Positions 21,071-32,123 of a stretch of DNA of 64,000 bases are shown one piece after another. How positions within the stretch are numbered: position 1 is the first letter of the stretch; each line of letters starts with the position of its first letter. The DNA lies in NCBI GenBank assembly GCA_012274445.1, contig JAAROD010000014.1, positions 737,001 to 801,000 of the forward strand. Direction: 5' to 3'. This DNA is from Sclerotiophoma versabilis (Eukaryota > Ascomycota > Dothideomycetes > Pleosporales > Didymellaceae). Below the pieces are notes generated by a model. The model saw only the letters and a list, made by a program, of their open reading frames with translations. It was not told the origin of the DNA and did not search any database. Made by a program: the position numbers and the translations under genes.

Positions 21071-23778
21071 ATGGCTTCCACAATGCCGCCCGTCCCCGCA
21101 AAGGACGATGTTAACGCTACGTAAGTATTTCTGATGTTTGTTCTTGCCTTTTTAGTTAGGAGTGCACCAGCTCCCCTCGGCGTCTTAGACTAGCAGCGTC
21201 CTGATCCTCACCGTTGCCACAACCCATTTATCTCTTGGAAGGCGTTGGATACCTTCAGGCTTTGCTATTGTTTCCACGATTCAGCGATTTCTTCAGCTAT
21301 CGACAGTGTCACGCAAAGCTACAATGCTCCCGCATCGCGAGCGCAAGCCACCTATGTTCGACCCACACAAGAGTGTGGGCAAGCTCCTGTGGGCGTTCAG
21401 GGCGCTGGAAGTGGACGTCAGATCACAGGTGTCGTGATATATGGCGATATGCTGACTAGCTCCACAGTTGGAAATACCTCGAAGCCGGTGTTGACAAGAT
21501 CATGACCAACCTGCGAGGTGGCATGGACATGAAGACCTATATGGGCCTGTACACAGCCATTCACAACTTCTGTACGGCACAGAAGGCCGTTGCCGGCTCG
21601 TCCTTTGCAGCGAACAACAACCGTGGAGGCGCTCACCTACTTGGAGAGGACCTCTACCAACACCTGATCGAATACCTCAAGGCGCACCTGGCTGGTGTGC
21701 AAGCACAATCGAAAGAACATGTCGACGAGGCGCTTCTCACATTCTACATCAAGGAATGGAATCGATACACAACCGCTGGCCAGTACAACAACCATCTGTT
21801 TAGGTACCTGAACCGTCACTGGGTCAAGCGGGAGATGGATGAGGGCAAGAAGCACATCTACGACATCTACACGCTGCACTTGGTTCGATGGAAGGAGGAC
21901 ATGTTCATTGGTACACAAGAAAGCGTCATGCGCTCTGTCCTGAAGCTTGTTGAGAAGCAGAGAAATGGTGAGACTATCGAACAGTCCCACATTAAGTCAA
22001 TTGTCGACTCCTTCGTGTCGCTGGGTCTGGATGAGGCCGATAGCTCGAAGTCGACACTGGACGTATACAAGGAGTACTTCGAAAAGCCCTTCCTTGAGGC
22101 TACCACGACATACTATGACAACGAGTCAAAACAGTTTCTGGCAGAGAACAGCGTTGTGGAATACATGAAGAAGGCGGAGGCCCGTCTTGATGAAGAGAAG
22201 GAACGCGTTCCGCTCTACTTGCTCAACGAGATCATGGTTCCGTTGATGCGAACGTGTGAGAAGTCTTTAATCACAAACCACTCGCAAGCACTTCGTGAAG
22301 AGTTCCAGATCCTTCTTGATCACGACAAGCAAGAAGATCTCGGGCGGATGTACAAGCTCCTCGCGCGTATTCCCGAAGGTCTCGACCCGCTGCGCAACCG
22401 CTTCGAGACTCACGTCCGGAAGGCAGGCCTGCAGGCTGTTGAGAAGCTTGCAACAGAGGGCGAGAGCCTGGAGCCCAAGGTCTACGTCGAGGCTCTTCTT
22501 GAGGTCCACACTCAGTACCAGGATCTCGTCAATAAGGCTTTTAACGGCGAGTCTGAGTTTGTACGATCTCTGGATAACGCATGTAGAGAATTCGTCAACC
22601 GCAACAAGATCTGCAAATCTGGTTCCAACAAGTCGCCTGAGCTTCTGGCCAAGTACACCGATACTCTGCTGAAGCGTTCTGGCGCGAAGATGAGCGAGGA
22701 AGACGACATGGAGAAGTTGCTGACACAGATCATGACTGTGTTCAAATACATTGAAGACAAAGACGTGTTCCAGAAGTTCTACTCTCGCATGTTGGCGAAG
22801 CGTCTTGTCCAGACTACATCCGCATCCGACGATGCTGAGACCAGCATGATCTCCAAGCTCAAGGAGGCCTGCGGTTTCGAATACACCAACAAGCTCCAGC
22901 GCATGTTTCAGGACATGCAGATTTCCAAAGATCTCAACGGAGCTTTCAAGGAATGGCAGTCCAACAACCTGGACGAGGCCGATGTCAAGGCCAGCATCGA
23001 TGCTAGCTACCATATTCTAGGTACCGGTTTCTGGCCGCTCCAGCCACCAACCACACCCTTCACGGCACCACAGCAGATCGTTCAGACCTACGAGCGATTC
23101 GCACGCTTCTACAACCACAAGCATCAGGGCCGTAAGCTTACCTGGCTATGGCAGTTGTGCAAGGGCGAGGTCAAGGCCAATTACTGCAAAGTCGCTGGCT
23201 CCAAGGCCTCTCCTACCTTCCAGGTCTCCACGTACCAGATGGCCATCATGCTCTTGTTCAATGATAGCGATACTGTCAGCTACGATGACATCGCCGAGGC
23301 GACCAAGCTCAATAAGGAGACCCTTGACCCCAGTCTTGGTGTGTTCATCAAGGCGAAGGTCTTGCTCGCGCAACCAGAGGGTGCAAAGCCTGAGTCAGGC
23401 ACAACGTACAAGCTCAACACCGGCTTCAAGACCAAAAAGGTCAAGATGAACTTGAACATCGGTATCAAGTCCGAGCAGAAGGCGGAGGCAGAAGATACGC
23501 ACAAGACCATCGAGGAGGACCGAAAGCTACTCATGCAGGTACGTGCACACATACTCCGCTTAACTAGAGCATTCACTAACTTCACTTAGTCGGCCATTGT
23601 GCGTATCATGAAGTCTCGCAAGAAGATGAAGCACCAGCAGCTTGTATCGGAGACGATCCAGCAGATCAAGAACCGCTTCATGCCCCGCATTCCAGATATT
23701 AAGAAGTGCATAGATATTCTTCTTGAGAAGGAGTACCTAGAGCGCCTGGAAGACGATGAGCTCGGCTACCTCGCATAA
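21071..23778 (+). CDS. culA: Cullin-1 (SCF ubiquitin ligase scaffold)
   Basis: Three exons: 21071..21120, 21468..23538, 23590..23778; 769 aa. Cullin-1 is the scaffold of SCF E3 ligases: its N-terminal repeats bind Skp1/F-box proteins and its C-terminal cullin homology domain binds Rbx1. The start after the first intron (TWKYLEAGVDKIM) matches cullin-1 N-termini. The cullin homology region includes YKYIEDKDVFQKFYSRMLAKRLV-like sequence. The last exon has the neddylation motif IVRIMKSRKKMKH and ends DELGYLA, as the family does. The first intron is 347 nt, far longer than the other introns here; the last is 51 nt. Length fits the family. Confidence 0.95.
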
Positions 23779-24452
23779 GCTGGCTGTATGGCTTGTAGTC
23801 CTTCTGCTGCTGTGCCAGCATCGAGTGCGTTACGCGTTTTGATCATGAGTAATGGACTCTCTCATCGTTCACGGTTGGTAGTCTATCATCATTGCCCTTT
23901 GGCTGCATTTTCGGCGTTTAGGAGCCTTAGCGGCTACGTGTGGGTATTTGGGCGCGATTGGTGCGTACCCTCCCTCATCCTAGCAATAGATGCCAGGGAA
24001 AGGACCTAAAAGGTGCCAACAGATAGTTAGTTCACGGAAAAATAACCCGTATTTTCTCAAAGTTGGGGTCCTAGGGTGCAACGCGTGCTGACTGAACGCA
24101 CCCGATCGAAGGTTTTCTCATGCAGGGGCTTCAAATGCATGTTGCAGATCACCACAACTCCTTCCAGACGACTAACCTGGCTTCCAAGGATGACCTTGCT
24201 GAACAATGGTCCTCTCCCCGTTTTCTTGTTCAGCGAGCTTACTCGAGCGACCGAGGATATCCCCGCATCGACCCCTCACTATAGCCGATACATCCTACTT
24301 TACCAGGCTCAGTTATCAACACCGCTAAGACTGCGTACACAAACAGGTGCTACGAACCAAGTGACTTGTGTCAACTTGCTAACACCGATATCCTGAACCT
24401 TTCTCAACTCTCACCCAGACGTCAAAACGAACCTATACTCTTAACCGCGGAT
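23779..24452. other. Intergenic, nothing recognised
   Basis: About 670 bp between same-direction genes. The SDR frame extends open to 24366 from a TTG, taken as 5' UTR. Confidence 0.3.
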
Positions 24453-25283
24453 ATGTCAGGCCGCCTCGCCAACAAAATCGCCATCATAACCGGCTCCTCT
24501 TCTGGTATAGGCCGAGCTATAGCCCTAGCCTTCGCCTCCCACGGTGCAACGATAATCTGCTCTGATCTGCGCGAAGAAGCACGGATCCCGGGTCCCTCAG
24601 GCGATGCAGACTCCTCACAACCCAGCACCGTCTCAGCCATCAAGTCCGCGGGCGGCAACGCTACATTTGTAAAATGCGATACTACCAAGGCCGAGGAGGT
24701 TGAGGCGTTAGTAAAGACAGCGGTGGAGAAGTACGGTAGACTGGATATCATGGTGAATAACGCAGGTATTGCGGTAGAAACAGGAACCTCTCACGGCCCG
24801 CGACCAGTGTGGGAGTACGACGATGGTGCGTTCGAGAAGACGCTGAATGTCAACGTAAGAGGAGTGTTCCTTGGAGTTAAACACGCGAGCGCGGTGATGA
24901 AAGATCAAGAACCCGGTGCGAATGGAGATCGGGGCTGGATCGTCAATCTCGCTTCTGTCTTTGGTTTGGGTGGAGGTCCCAATTCAAGCGGATACATCAC
25001 GAGCAAGCACGCAGTAATGGGTCTTACAAAAGCTGCAGCGTGGGACTGTGCACCGCATAGAATCCATGTTAATGCACTGTGCCCGGGGTATACACAGACT
25101 GCTTTTACGGCGCCAATTTGGGAGGATCAGGAGGCCACGAAGAGGATTGAGGGGATGCATCCGTTCAGAGGATTGGGCGCGCCGGAGGATATTGCAAGAG
25201 CGGCCGTGTTTCTGGCGAGTGAGGAGGCGAGTTGGATTACAGGGGTTGGTTTGCCGGTTGATGGCGGTTATAGCAGTATGTGA
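24453..25283 (+). CDS. Short-chain dehydrogenase/reductase (classical SDR)
   Basis: 276 aa from the ATG at 24453. Classical SDR layout: nucleotide-binding GSSSGIG (residues 14-20), NNAG in the middle, catalytic Ser in NLASVFG, and catalytic YITSK (Tyr and Lys). The C-terminus ITGVGLPVDGGYSS is typical. A 15-residue Pro/Ser-rich insert follows the second strand (RIPGPSGDADSSQPS). The substrate is not evident. It lies next to three enzymes of quinate breakdown and convergent to the first of them, so a role on a related cyclic alcohol or acid is possible, but it does not belong to the shikimate/quinate dehydrogenase fold group. Confidence 0.9.
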   Translation: MSGRLANKIAIITGSSSGIGRAIALAFASHGATIICSDLREEARIPGPSGDADSSQPSTVSAIKSAGGNATFVKCDTTKAEEVEALVKTAVEKYGRLDIMVNNAGIAVETGTSHGPRPVWEYDDGAFEKTLNVNVRGVFLGVKHASAVMKDQEPGANGDRGWIVNLASVFGLGGGPNSSGYITSKHAVMGLTKAAAWDCAPHRIHVNALCPGYTQTAFTAPIWEDQEATKRIEGMHPFRGLGAPEDIARAAVFLASEEASWITGVGLPVDGGYSSM

Positions 25284-25401
25284 GTAAGGACTTGAGTTGA
25301 GGAATGGCTGCAATCAGAAGATGTAATCGAAGGAGAGACGCTATGCTTGCATTGGTGTATATGCTGTACCCTGGAAACGCCAAATATGCAAATGAGCGAG
25401 G

Positions 25402-26514
25402 TCAAAGTCTCGCGTTTTCAAAGCTCGTCCTCGTGCTATCTTTTCTTGTGTCATCGAACTTCTCATGGCTTTCAGTCTTCATGAGTGCTCTGGGCGCGGT
25501 CTCAAGCTCAAGCCCAAGATCAACCACCATCTTCTCCCAACCGATCGCGCATCGCGAGGCCAACTCTTCGACAACGGCGTGGTCTTTCCTCTCCATGGCA
25601 CGGTTGAACAGCTCAAAGCTGACCCAACCATCATAGCCAATCTCGTTGATGATAGCATTTGCGACATCCTTGACTGGCAAATATGCACCGTACTCCGTCT
25701 CACCGTAGAACAGCCTACAGTTTCTACTCCAACTCATCCGACTTGGCTGCTCAGCATTGTAGAATGGATGGCCAGGCTTCAGCGGCTCGGCCAGCCTCTC
25801 AGCGTCAACAATCTGGATAAAGAAGATCTTTTCGCGATGCGGCTTGATCTGCTCAATAAGTCTTTGTATCGACTCGGCAACGACTTGCTCCGCATCTTCG
25901 TTGCATCCGGTCTCAGACGTAGGGTCTGCGTATATCCTGCCAAGAATATTGAAGCTGTCAAGACAGATGCCAAAGTTTGGTCGGTTGACAAGCTGCACGA
26001 TCTCCCAGCAGCGCTCCCACTTATCGCAGTATGTGCCCCAGCATAAGCTCTCGTATGCGAAGCGAATAGTGGGTGTTTGTTGCAGGCCCATATCTGCTAT
26101 TTGTTGTAGATCGGAAACGATGAGATTGAGGTCGGCCGAAATTTCAGATTTGGGGAGGAATGACGATGGGACTTGGACAATGTCGGTGCCGAGAACGTGT
26201 GCCAGCTTCATCCAGAGTTCCATCTCTTCTATCCTTTCATCGTGCTTCTGTCGGTCTAAGAGGCCCTCGTAATGCATGAATGGTTGCAGACAGATGATCT
26301 CAAGGCAAAGGGATTCGCAGAGGTCTCGTACATAGGCGGCGGCTGTGAGAAGATCTGATGAGGATTTTGAGGGTGCAAATGCGCAAAGATCTTCATAGAA
26401 TAGTTCAATGCCTTGGAGACCATGTTTTGCGGCCATGGCGATCTTATGCTCGAAGCTGTGGCCGGCATAGCATCGGCCTAGTGACATGGAGGAAATACCT
26501 GGTCGACAAACCAT
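25402..26514 (-). CDS. qutC: 3-dehydroshikimate dehydratase (quinate catabolism, Qa-4/QutC type)
   Basis: 370 aa, single exon. The enzyme turns 3-dehydroshikimate into protocatechuate, the step that commits quinate to the beta-ketoadipate pathway. The TIM-barrel (xylose isomerase-like) pattern is visible: GHSFEHKIAMAAKHGLQGIELFYEDL at the start, CLQPFMHYEG, NFGICLDSFNILGR (metal-site Asp), FFIQIVDAER and GYDGWVSFELFNR (late metal-site Glu). Length matches Neurospora qa-4. Neighbours are a QutG-like phosphatase and a catabolic dehydroquinase, which supports the assignment. The C-terminal 30 residues are polar and probably variable. Confidence 0.9.
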   Translation of the reverse strand: MVCRPGISSMSLGRCYAGHSFEHKIAMAAKHGLQGIELFYEDLCAFAPSKSSSDLLTAAAYVRDLCESLCLEIICLQPFMHYEGLLDRQKHDERIEEMELWMKLAHVLGTDIVQVPSSFLPKSEISADLNLIVSDLQQIADMGLQQTPTIRFAYESLCWGTYCDKWERCWEIVQLVNRPNFGICLDSFNILGRIYADPTSETGCNEDAEQVVAESIQRLIEQIKPHREKIFFIQIVDAERLAEPLKPGHPFYNAEQPSRMSWSRNCRLFYGETEYGAYLPVKDVANAIINEIGYDGWVSFELFNRAMERKDHAVVEELASRCAIGWEKMVVDLGLELETAPRALMKTESHEKFDDTRKDSTRTSFENARL

Positions 26515-27045
26515 GGTTGTGAACGTGAATTGAAAATAAAACAGATAGGATACAAGAACAGGAATCCGGTATGAGATTCAGGCGCAATCGGCAGAGGATA
26601 CTGAATCGTAAGTGGTTGGCAGTGAATTTGTATGTACTTCGATGCAAAAGGATTGCCTTTACGCTTTTGAGGTCGACAGGAGCTTGGGTGGACTAAGTTA
26701 GCGACTCTTGAGTTTACGCGGACGATTATCGATGAAACATCTCTACAATCATCCTGTACTGCTTGTTGATAAGATCTCTTGAATTAGCCACGGGTAGCCG
26801 CGCTGGGCCATGACGATGATTCGCCACATGGATATGTCTTTAACCGTGTCGTTGCGGCTGCACGTATCCGGACTAGATCAGCGGGTCGCCGCGAAAATGA
26901 CGCGCTGTGAACGGTTTGTCGCGCACTATAGTCACTACTGAATCTTGAGCATTGCTGAATGTTCGAAGTTTGCTCTGTCAATTCAAGGAGATGGTGAGCT
27001 CGTCAGAAGAGGGACATTGGGGCTGCAGAGGATGTGCGATATGTA
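26515..27045. other. Intergenic in quinate cluster
   Basis: About 530 bp: promoter of the dehydratase gene and 3' flank of the phosphatase gene, which reads in the same direction. No recognised regulator site. Confidence 0.35.
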
Positions 27046-28196
27046 TTACGCGCCTGGGCGTGAATAATCTAAGTTTCGTACGCGTCGCCATACCTCTCGG
27101 ACAGTCCTCTCTTGGCTTTGACGTCCAGTCTCGGTGGATGAAGGTCCGGCTGGTCTGTAGATGTCCCTTAGCATCTTTAAAACATATTGGCAGTGCGATA
27201 GCTTACCGAATGGCGAGATACAATCGGCTACCCAGCTTAACATCTGGTATGGAACATGTGGCTTCGTCTGGAGGTGGGTTCGCAGTTGTCATTAGACCTC
27301 CTGCTTCGAGCAAGATTGCAACGCCTGCCGCGACGTCCCTGAAAATTGTTAATGGTTTAGAACGGAAGCTTGACAATCTACTCACCACTCCCAACAGCCG
27401 CCTTCCCACCATATGTCAAACGAGCCCATTGCAACGTAAGCCAGATCTAGTGTCGCGCTTCCCAGGCTCCTAACACCGTGCACCATACCACCTCTTCCGG
27501 ACCTCCCACCTAGCTCAGCAGCCATATTCACAAAGCTCTCAATCTTGCGGTGCATGTTGCCATCCGGAATATCTCTCCTGTCCTTGCCCCACTCGCATGA
27601 AAATACACAGCCTGCAGGAGCTTTTTCAGGCATAGGTGCGATTGGGTTGCGAACAAGTGGCAGTTGCTGCGTCTCGTTCAAGAAGGCTCCGCATCCAGCG
27701 CATGAAGAGAAGAATTGGTTGATGAAAGGTGCGTAAATCACTCCAATGAGAGGCTTGCTCTTATGAATGAAAGCGATCGAGACACAGAACATCGGGAAGA
27801 GGTGAATATAATTGACGGTACCGTCCAGAGGATCAACACACCATGTAGGGCTTTCATCGATGAGGTAGTCGCGGCTTGCCCCTTTCGAGTACGATTCTTC
27901 ACCCACGAATCTAGAATGAGTCAAGAAGAGTACTTTGTTGAGGAAAACCAGACTCACTTATGCGATGGATATCTCTGAGTGATCTGGGTCTTGATGAAAG
28001 CTTCGACATCTTCATCTGTTTCGGTGACCAGGTCGACTGCATTCATCTTTTGTACGTGCTCATCCTGGGCTTTGGCCCTGTTGCCTCCGTCCATCCTCAA
28101 CTGTGCGGCATCCTTTAACATCTGCCCCGCCTGTTTCCCCAGATCAACGGCGAACCTGTAAATCTCTTTAAGCTCTTCTCTGGAGATTTCGGACAT
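27046..28196 (-). CDS. qutG: Inositol monophosphatase family protein, QutG-like
   Basis: Four exons: 27958..28196, 27386..27910, 27207..27338, 27046..27154 (transcript order); 334 aa; introns 47-52 nt with clean signals. The fold is the Mg2+-dependent inositol monophosphatase type. Residues GEES (metal ligand Glu), WCVDPLDGTVNYIHLFP (the DPxDGTxN box) and WEGGCWEWDVAAGVAIL (second metal box) are present. In Aspergillus qutG and Neurospora qa-x are co-regulated with quinate genes; their true substrate is not known. The C-terminus RPAGPSSTETGRQSQER is typical of fungal QutG. The divergent dehydroquinase gene shares its promoter. Confidence 0.9.
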
Positions 28197-28725
28197 TGTG
28201 AAGTTGCGCAGTGGTGTAAGGATGAATGACAGGCACCCATTGATGATTCGGTATTGATTGAGCGTGCTGATGACTCGGTTACAGATGCCGTTTCAATCCG
28301 CCAGTTAGCGGCGGAGATATGCTAAGGAGATAAGGAGGCTCAATTCGAAGCAGGTACGATCTCACTTTCGAATGGGACTTTCCCATCACTATCATCACTA
28401 CATCAAGCTTCGTTTCGTGCACTTGGAAGCACTTTGTTCCGTGTATTCTCTCTTTATCTACCAATATCTTCGGTTAGTGCAGGAAAGATACGTTCTGTGA
28501 GTTCTTCCGCCCCAATACTTCGATTTTCCCCAGGGTGGAGTCAAGCTAAGGAACCCTTTGAGGGCGGGGAAAAGAGCTCTTCCGGAGCCTTACACTTTTC
28601 CGACTCACCATGATCAACCTTCGAACCACAATACATACTCGCGCAGCAGTGTGAACACTCCAGTTCACAAACATCAACAAATCTCAGGGCATTCCAATTG
28701 CTCTCGGTCAAAACTCTTGTACAAC
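28197..28725. promoter_or_regulatory. Shared divergent promoter of qutG-like and dehydroquinase genes
   Basis: About 530 bp between two co-functional genes read in opposite directions. It has a perfect inverted repeat, TCCGCC (28297-28302) and GGCGGA (28310-28315), 7-base spacer, holding CCG and CGG triplets as bound by Zn2Cys6 factors. The activator of fungal quinate genes (QutA/Qa-1F) is of that class, but its published site differs from this sequence, so the link is a guess. Confidence 0.4.
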
Positions 28726-29178
28726 ATGGCCAAGTCAATTCTCCTTATCAATGGGCCCAACCTAAATCTTCTGGGCACACGCGAGCCTGCTACCTACGGC
28801 TCTACTACGCTCCCTCAAGTCGTCGAGACAGCTCAGAAGCAGTGTATCGAGAAATCAATCACATTTGCGCACCTGCAGTCCAACCACGAGGGCGTAATAC
28901 TGGATCGCATTCATGAAGCGCGTGGGAATGTTGATGCTATCGTCATCAATCCTGGAGCTTTCACACATACCAGCGTCGCAATAAGAGATGCCCTGCTGGG
29001 TGTAGATATTCCATTCATCGAGGTTCATATCAGCAATGTTCACGCACGGGAAGCATTTCGTCACCACAGCTACCTGAGCGATAAAGCTGTAGCTGTGATC
29101 TGTGGTTTAGGGATATACGGGTACGAGGCAGCGATTGAGTATGCATCGAGATACATCAAGCCAAAGAAAGAAGCTTAG
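28726..29178 (+). CDS. qutE: Type II 3-dehydroquinate dehydratase (catabolic, Qa-2/QutE type)
   Basis: 150 aa from the ATG at 28726; the frame is open upstream but without a better start. The enzyme dehydrates 3-dehydroquinate to 3-dehydroshikimate. Type II marks are INGPNLNLLGTREPATYG with the catalytic Tyr24, QSNHEG, INPGAFTHTSVAIRDAL, and EVHISN with the catalytic His just before. Length is usual for the dodecameric type II enzyme. Fungi use the AROM pentafunctional protein for biosynthesis, so a free-standing type II enzyme signals quinate breakdown. It shares a promoter with the QutG-like gene. Confidence 0.95.
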   Translation: MAKSILLINGPNLNLLGTREPATYGSTTLPQVVETAQKQCIEKSITFAHLQSNHEGVILDRIHEARGNVDAIVINPGAFTHTSVAIRDALLGVDIPFIEVHISNVHAREAFRHHSYLSDKAVAVICGLGIYGYEAAIEYASRYIKPKKEA

Positions 29179-29445
29179 AAAGATTACAATTACAGCCTGA
29201 TAGAACCCGGCTACCTCGGTCCGTCTGTGCTTACTGACAAGCCACGTGAAATATTGAAGTACTATTGCCATGTGATAGACCCATATTACACGACAGGTGG
29301 AGACTCACCAGTACGACTTGTGGATTCCGGTCACGTGGTTGACGAATATTGGTCAACAAATATGCGTAGTCCGTACGGTGCCACGATTGGAGTACTTCTT
29401 GCCGGTATCCTGATGTTCGAGGTCTCACACTATAGCTTTATCGCT

Positions 29446-29785
29446 CTAGTTATCCTCAGTATGTCTAACGCTTTGCCTCGTCATTGCTTCACTGGTATTT
29501 CTGGTGATTCGGCTGTGACACGCTGGTAGATCGTAGTTGTGGCTGCCACTGTGTGATTGTTCGCCTGAGAAGACGCTATCATTAATAGAGTCTGTGATTA
29601 TGTGCTTGAACATGCTGTCGACGGATGTGCGAAGGGGTGGCAGATTTTCTACAACGATCCCGACAGAGATCCCTATGATGCTCCACATTGATAGCGATAA
29701 CGAGTCGTAGTACAACACGGTCTGACCTTGGAGCTTCTGGAGATGGAACAGCTTAACCGATGAGATTGTAGTGCAGCTGTAATGA
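29446..29785 (-). pseudogene. Relic of a fungal rhodopsin-domain integral membrane protein (C-terminal part)
   Basis: The minus-strand frame after an ATTACAG acceptor near 29780 reads as the last helices of the fungal rhodopsin-domain family: a ...ISSVKLFHLQKL helix, then SMWSIIGISVGIVVENLPPLR, which matches the family pattern W-S-x-I-E..GI(I/V)..LP.LR. The following 50 residues are polar, as is the family's tail. No upstream exons coding the first five helices were found before the GMC relic. I call it a 5'-truncated relic; the true gene would be 350-400 aa. Confidence 0.45.
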
Positions 29786-29986
29786 GATCAGCAAGATCTG
29801 AATCCGATGCAGTTGTCTTACATCCTTAACCCGTAAGCTCAATATAGGTGCGGTTTCGGTTAATTCCAATTACCAAAGCTATGAAACTGTGAGGCGACGC
29901 ATGCCGTGGAAGCAATCCGTCAAAATCACCAGCATTTGTTGTGGCCCCTTTCCTAAAGCTTATCTCACTTCTCGCAATGCTGAGCA

Positions 29987-30927
29987 CAGTACCTACCAAT
30001 CGTTGTTGGGGGTGGTTTGAGCGGTCTTGTAGTCGCCAACCGCCTCACAGAGAACCACAAAGGTACGCCTCACCTGCCTACAACAATGCATGGTTCACAG
30101 TCGTGATAAAATGATACCCATAAGTCTATGTTCTAGTCATCGAAAATGGTATGGTCAATGACAGACAGACCAGAAGGGTTCCTGACTTTGCCAACATCAA
30201 CGTGGATAACTATTACTCGATCACGTCAGGTCCAGGGCCTTTCATGCATGACAAGGCATGGGGCGTACATGTTGGCAACTTTGTAGGAGGTGGTTCCGTT
30301 GTGAACGGTATGCAATTTGATCGCGGTGCTGACATCGATTACGACACCTGGGAGCAATTGGGAAGCCCAAATGGGAGCCTCGGGAAGTATTTCAAGAAAT
30401 CGACAGAATTTGATGGGCCATCTGAGGCAACAAATAAGTGACTTAATATCATCTACGACACACAATCGTGCTGCAATGGCCCAGTCAAAGTTTCGATTCC
30501 CGGCTTTCAGTACAATGACTACAGTAAGATTTTTGGCTCTTCCTCAGCAGAAAACCGGTTTAAAAAAAAGTTCCTTAGCGAGCTTGTGCGCTGGAATCGC
30601 AGACATTGAACGACTCAGCCCCTGCTCCAACGATATTTTCATGTCGAAACAGTACCTGGCGCGCAGTACCAGATGGACGACAAGATACTCAATGCCAGCA
30701 TCAAGGCCGCTAATCTAGATTCAACGTATTTCCACTCAAGCGGTGGCTGTACGATTATACCAGAGGACCTAGAAGGATGCGTTGATCCGAAACTGAGGGC
30801 GTATGGCGTGGATAGGCTCAGAATCGTAGATGCGAGTATTGTCTTGGTGATCCCGGCGGCATATCTTCAGGCCACCATGTATGCGGTTGCTGAGAAAGCT
30901 GCAGACATCATCATGGAGTTTTGTTGA
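29987..30927 (+). pseudogene. Decayed GMC oxidoreductase
   Basis: Pieces of a flavin-dependent glucose-methanol-choline oxidoreductase in order. An FAD dinucleotide fold IVVGGGLSGLVVANRL begins near 29999. After a probable short intron come VLVIENG and GNFVGGGSVVNGMQFDRG, the GMC signature 1 region, with an in-frame stop at 30439-30441. A fragment like the start of the substrate domain (GPVKVSIPGFQYNDY) follows near 30480. The C-terminal block at 30673-30927 has HSSGGCTII, GVDRLRIVDASI and YAVAEKAADII. Family members have about 550-600 residues, but only about 250 are represented, so most of the middle is deleted. The catalytic His segment is changed at the end (VIPAAYLQ in place of the usual P..PxGHPQ-like stretch). 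Confidence 0.8.
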
Positions 30928-32123
30928 TGGAAACTCTATGTCTTCATGCTTCATAAACGTCCTATTTCGACTGCTCAAAGTGCGTCATCACAGTGAGATG
31001 GGTCATGATCTCAAGAAAGGATTTTAGGATTTAGAGCCCATCAACTCTCTTCGCAATCCTCCAAAATCTTGTAGTCCTGATTGTCTTCTAGTGCCATTTC
31101 GACATTTTGAAGGCTCGGATCACCTCCCACAATGCTAGAATGAAAGCCTTCGAACGCGATTTTGTGTTCAATCATGATCGAACCACCAAAACGAACGACT
31201 GAAATACTTTTAAAGATATCTGGAACAACTTTTAGACATTTGAGAAGTAACACGGAAGGTGGGCATTGCCTGCAAAGCACTCCACTCTCACTGGTGAATA
31301 CGATGAATGACGGCTTGGGCCTAGGTTTGATGTCCCGTCACGCTTTTGGCAAGCCTCTAGAGCAACTTGCTACGACGCATCCTGCAGGAAGCTGCTCAAT
31401 ATAACCCACATTCTTTCACGATTAGTCGTGTTGAAGAACAATCTGGATGAGCCCTTCGGAACATATTCGTTGGAGCTTTCTTTGGCCTCCTCAATCCAGA
31501 CTGTGACGGCTTGACCGACCATTCAACGAGGGATGCACGCTGTGTCTACCTATCCTTTGATTATAGCACAGCTGGTGTTACCATGCGTGTAATGATTCTT
31601 TAGTCCCAGTGGCGAAGGTCCGTGCATTCACAACCATCAGAACAACCCAAATCCAGAGTTTGCACGGGGCCAGTCTGCTTGCATCATGACTAGCTTTCCA
31701 CGGTCGGTATCCAGTCCACACGTGATACTCTTAGATTGTCTGGCCCTGACAAACAGCTTTAGGAAAGGAGTTCATGGTTCTACTCTAGGGAAATGTACAT
31801 GCAGCTCCTGCTGGGTAGAGAGGGTCATGAGCTTGAATGAAACACGAAGGATGGTGTTTGGTGGAAACGGGCGCTAAAGCATCGCCCCACTCAGCCCCGC
31901 CAAAGCCGCGGGCACCCATGCACTTGGGGCTGTGCGGGTGGCGGCTGCCCGGCATCCATGGATTACGACAACCGAAGGCTCAAGCTCCCTTTCTTCTACG
32001 CACGCCTCTAGGCTGCAACAACTGCCATATACCTCGAATCCTAAAACTCTGCACTCTGTTGTACCTGGAGGGTAGCCGAATCTCAGCTTACGGAAGGGGA
32101 CGTCGTCTCTCGTAGCCCGCATC
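30928..32123. other. Intergenic, unrecognised short ORFs
   Basis: About 1.2 kb. Short frames on both strands (for example minus 31041-31280) have no recognised domain and no splice support. Might contain further relics next to the decayed GMC gene. Confidence 0.3.
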
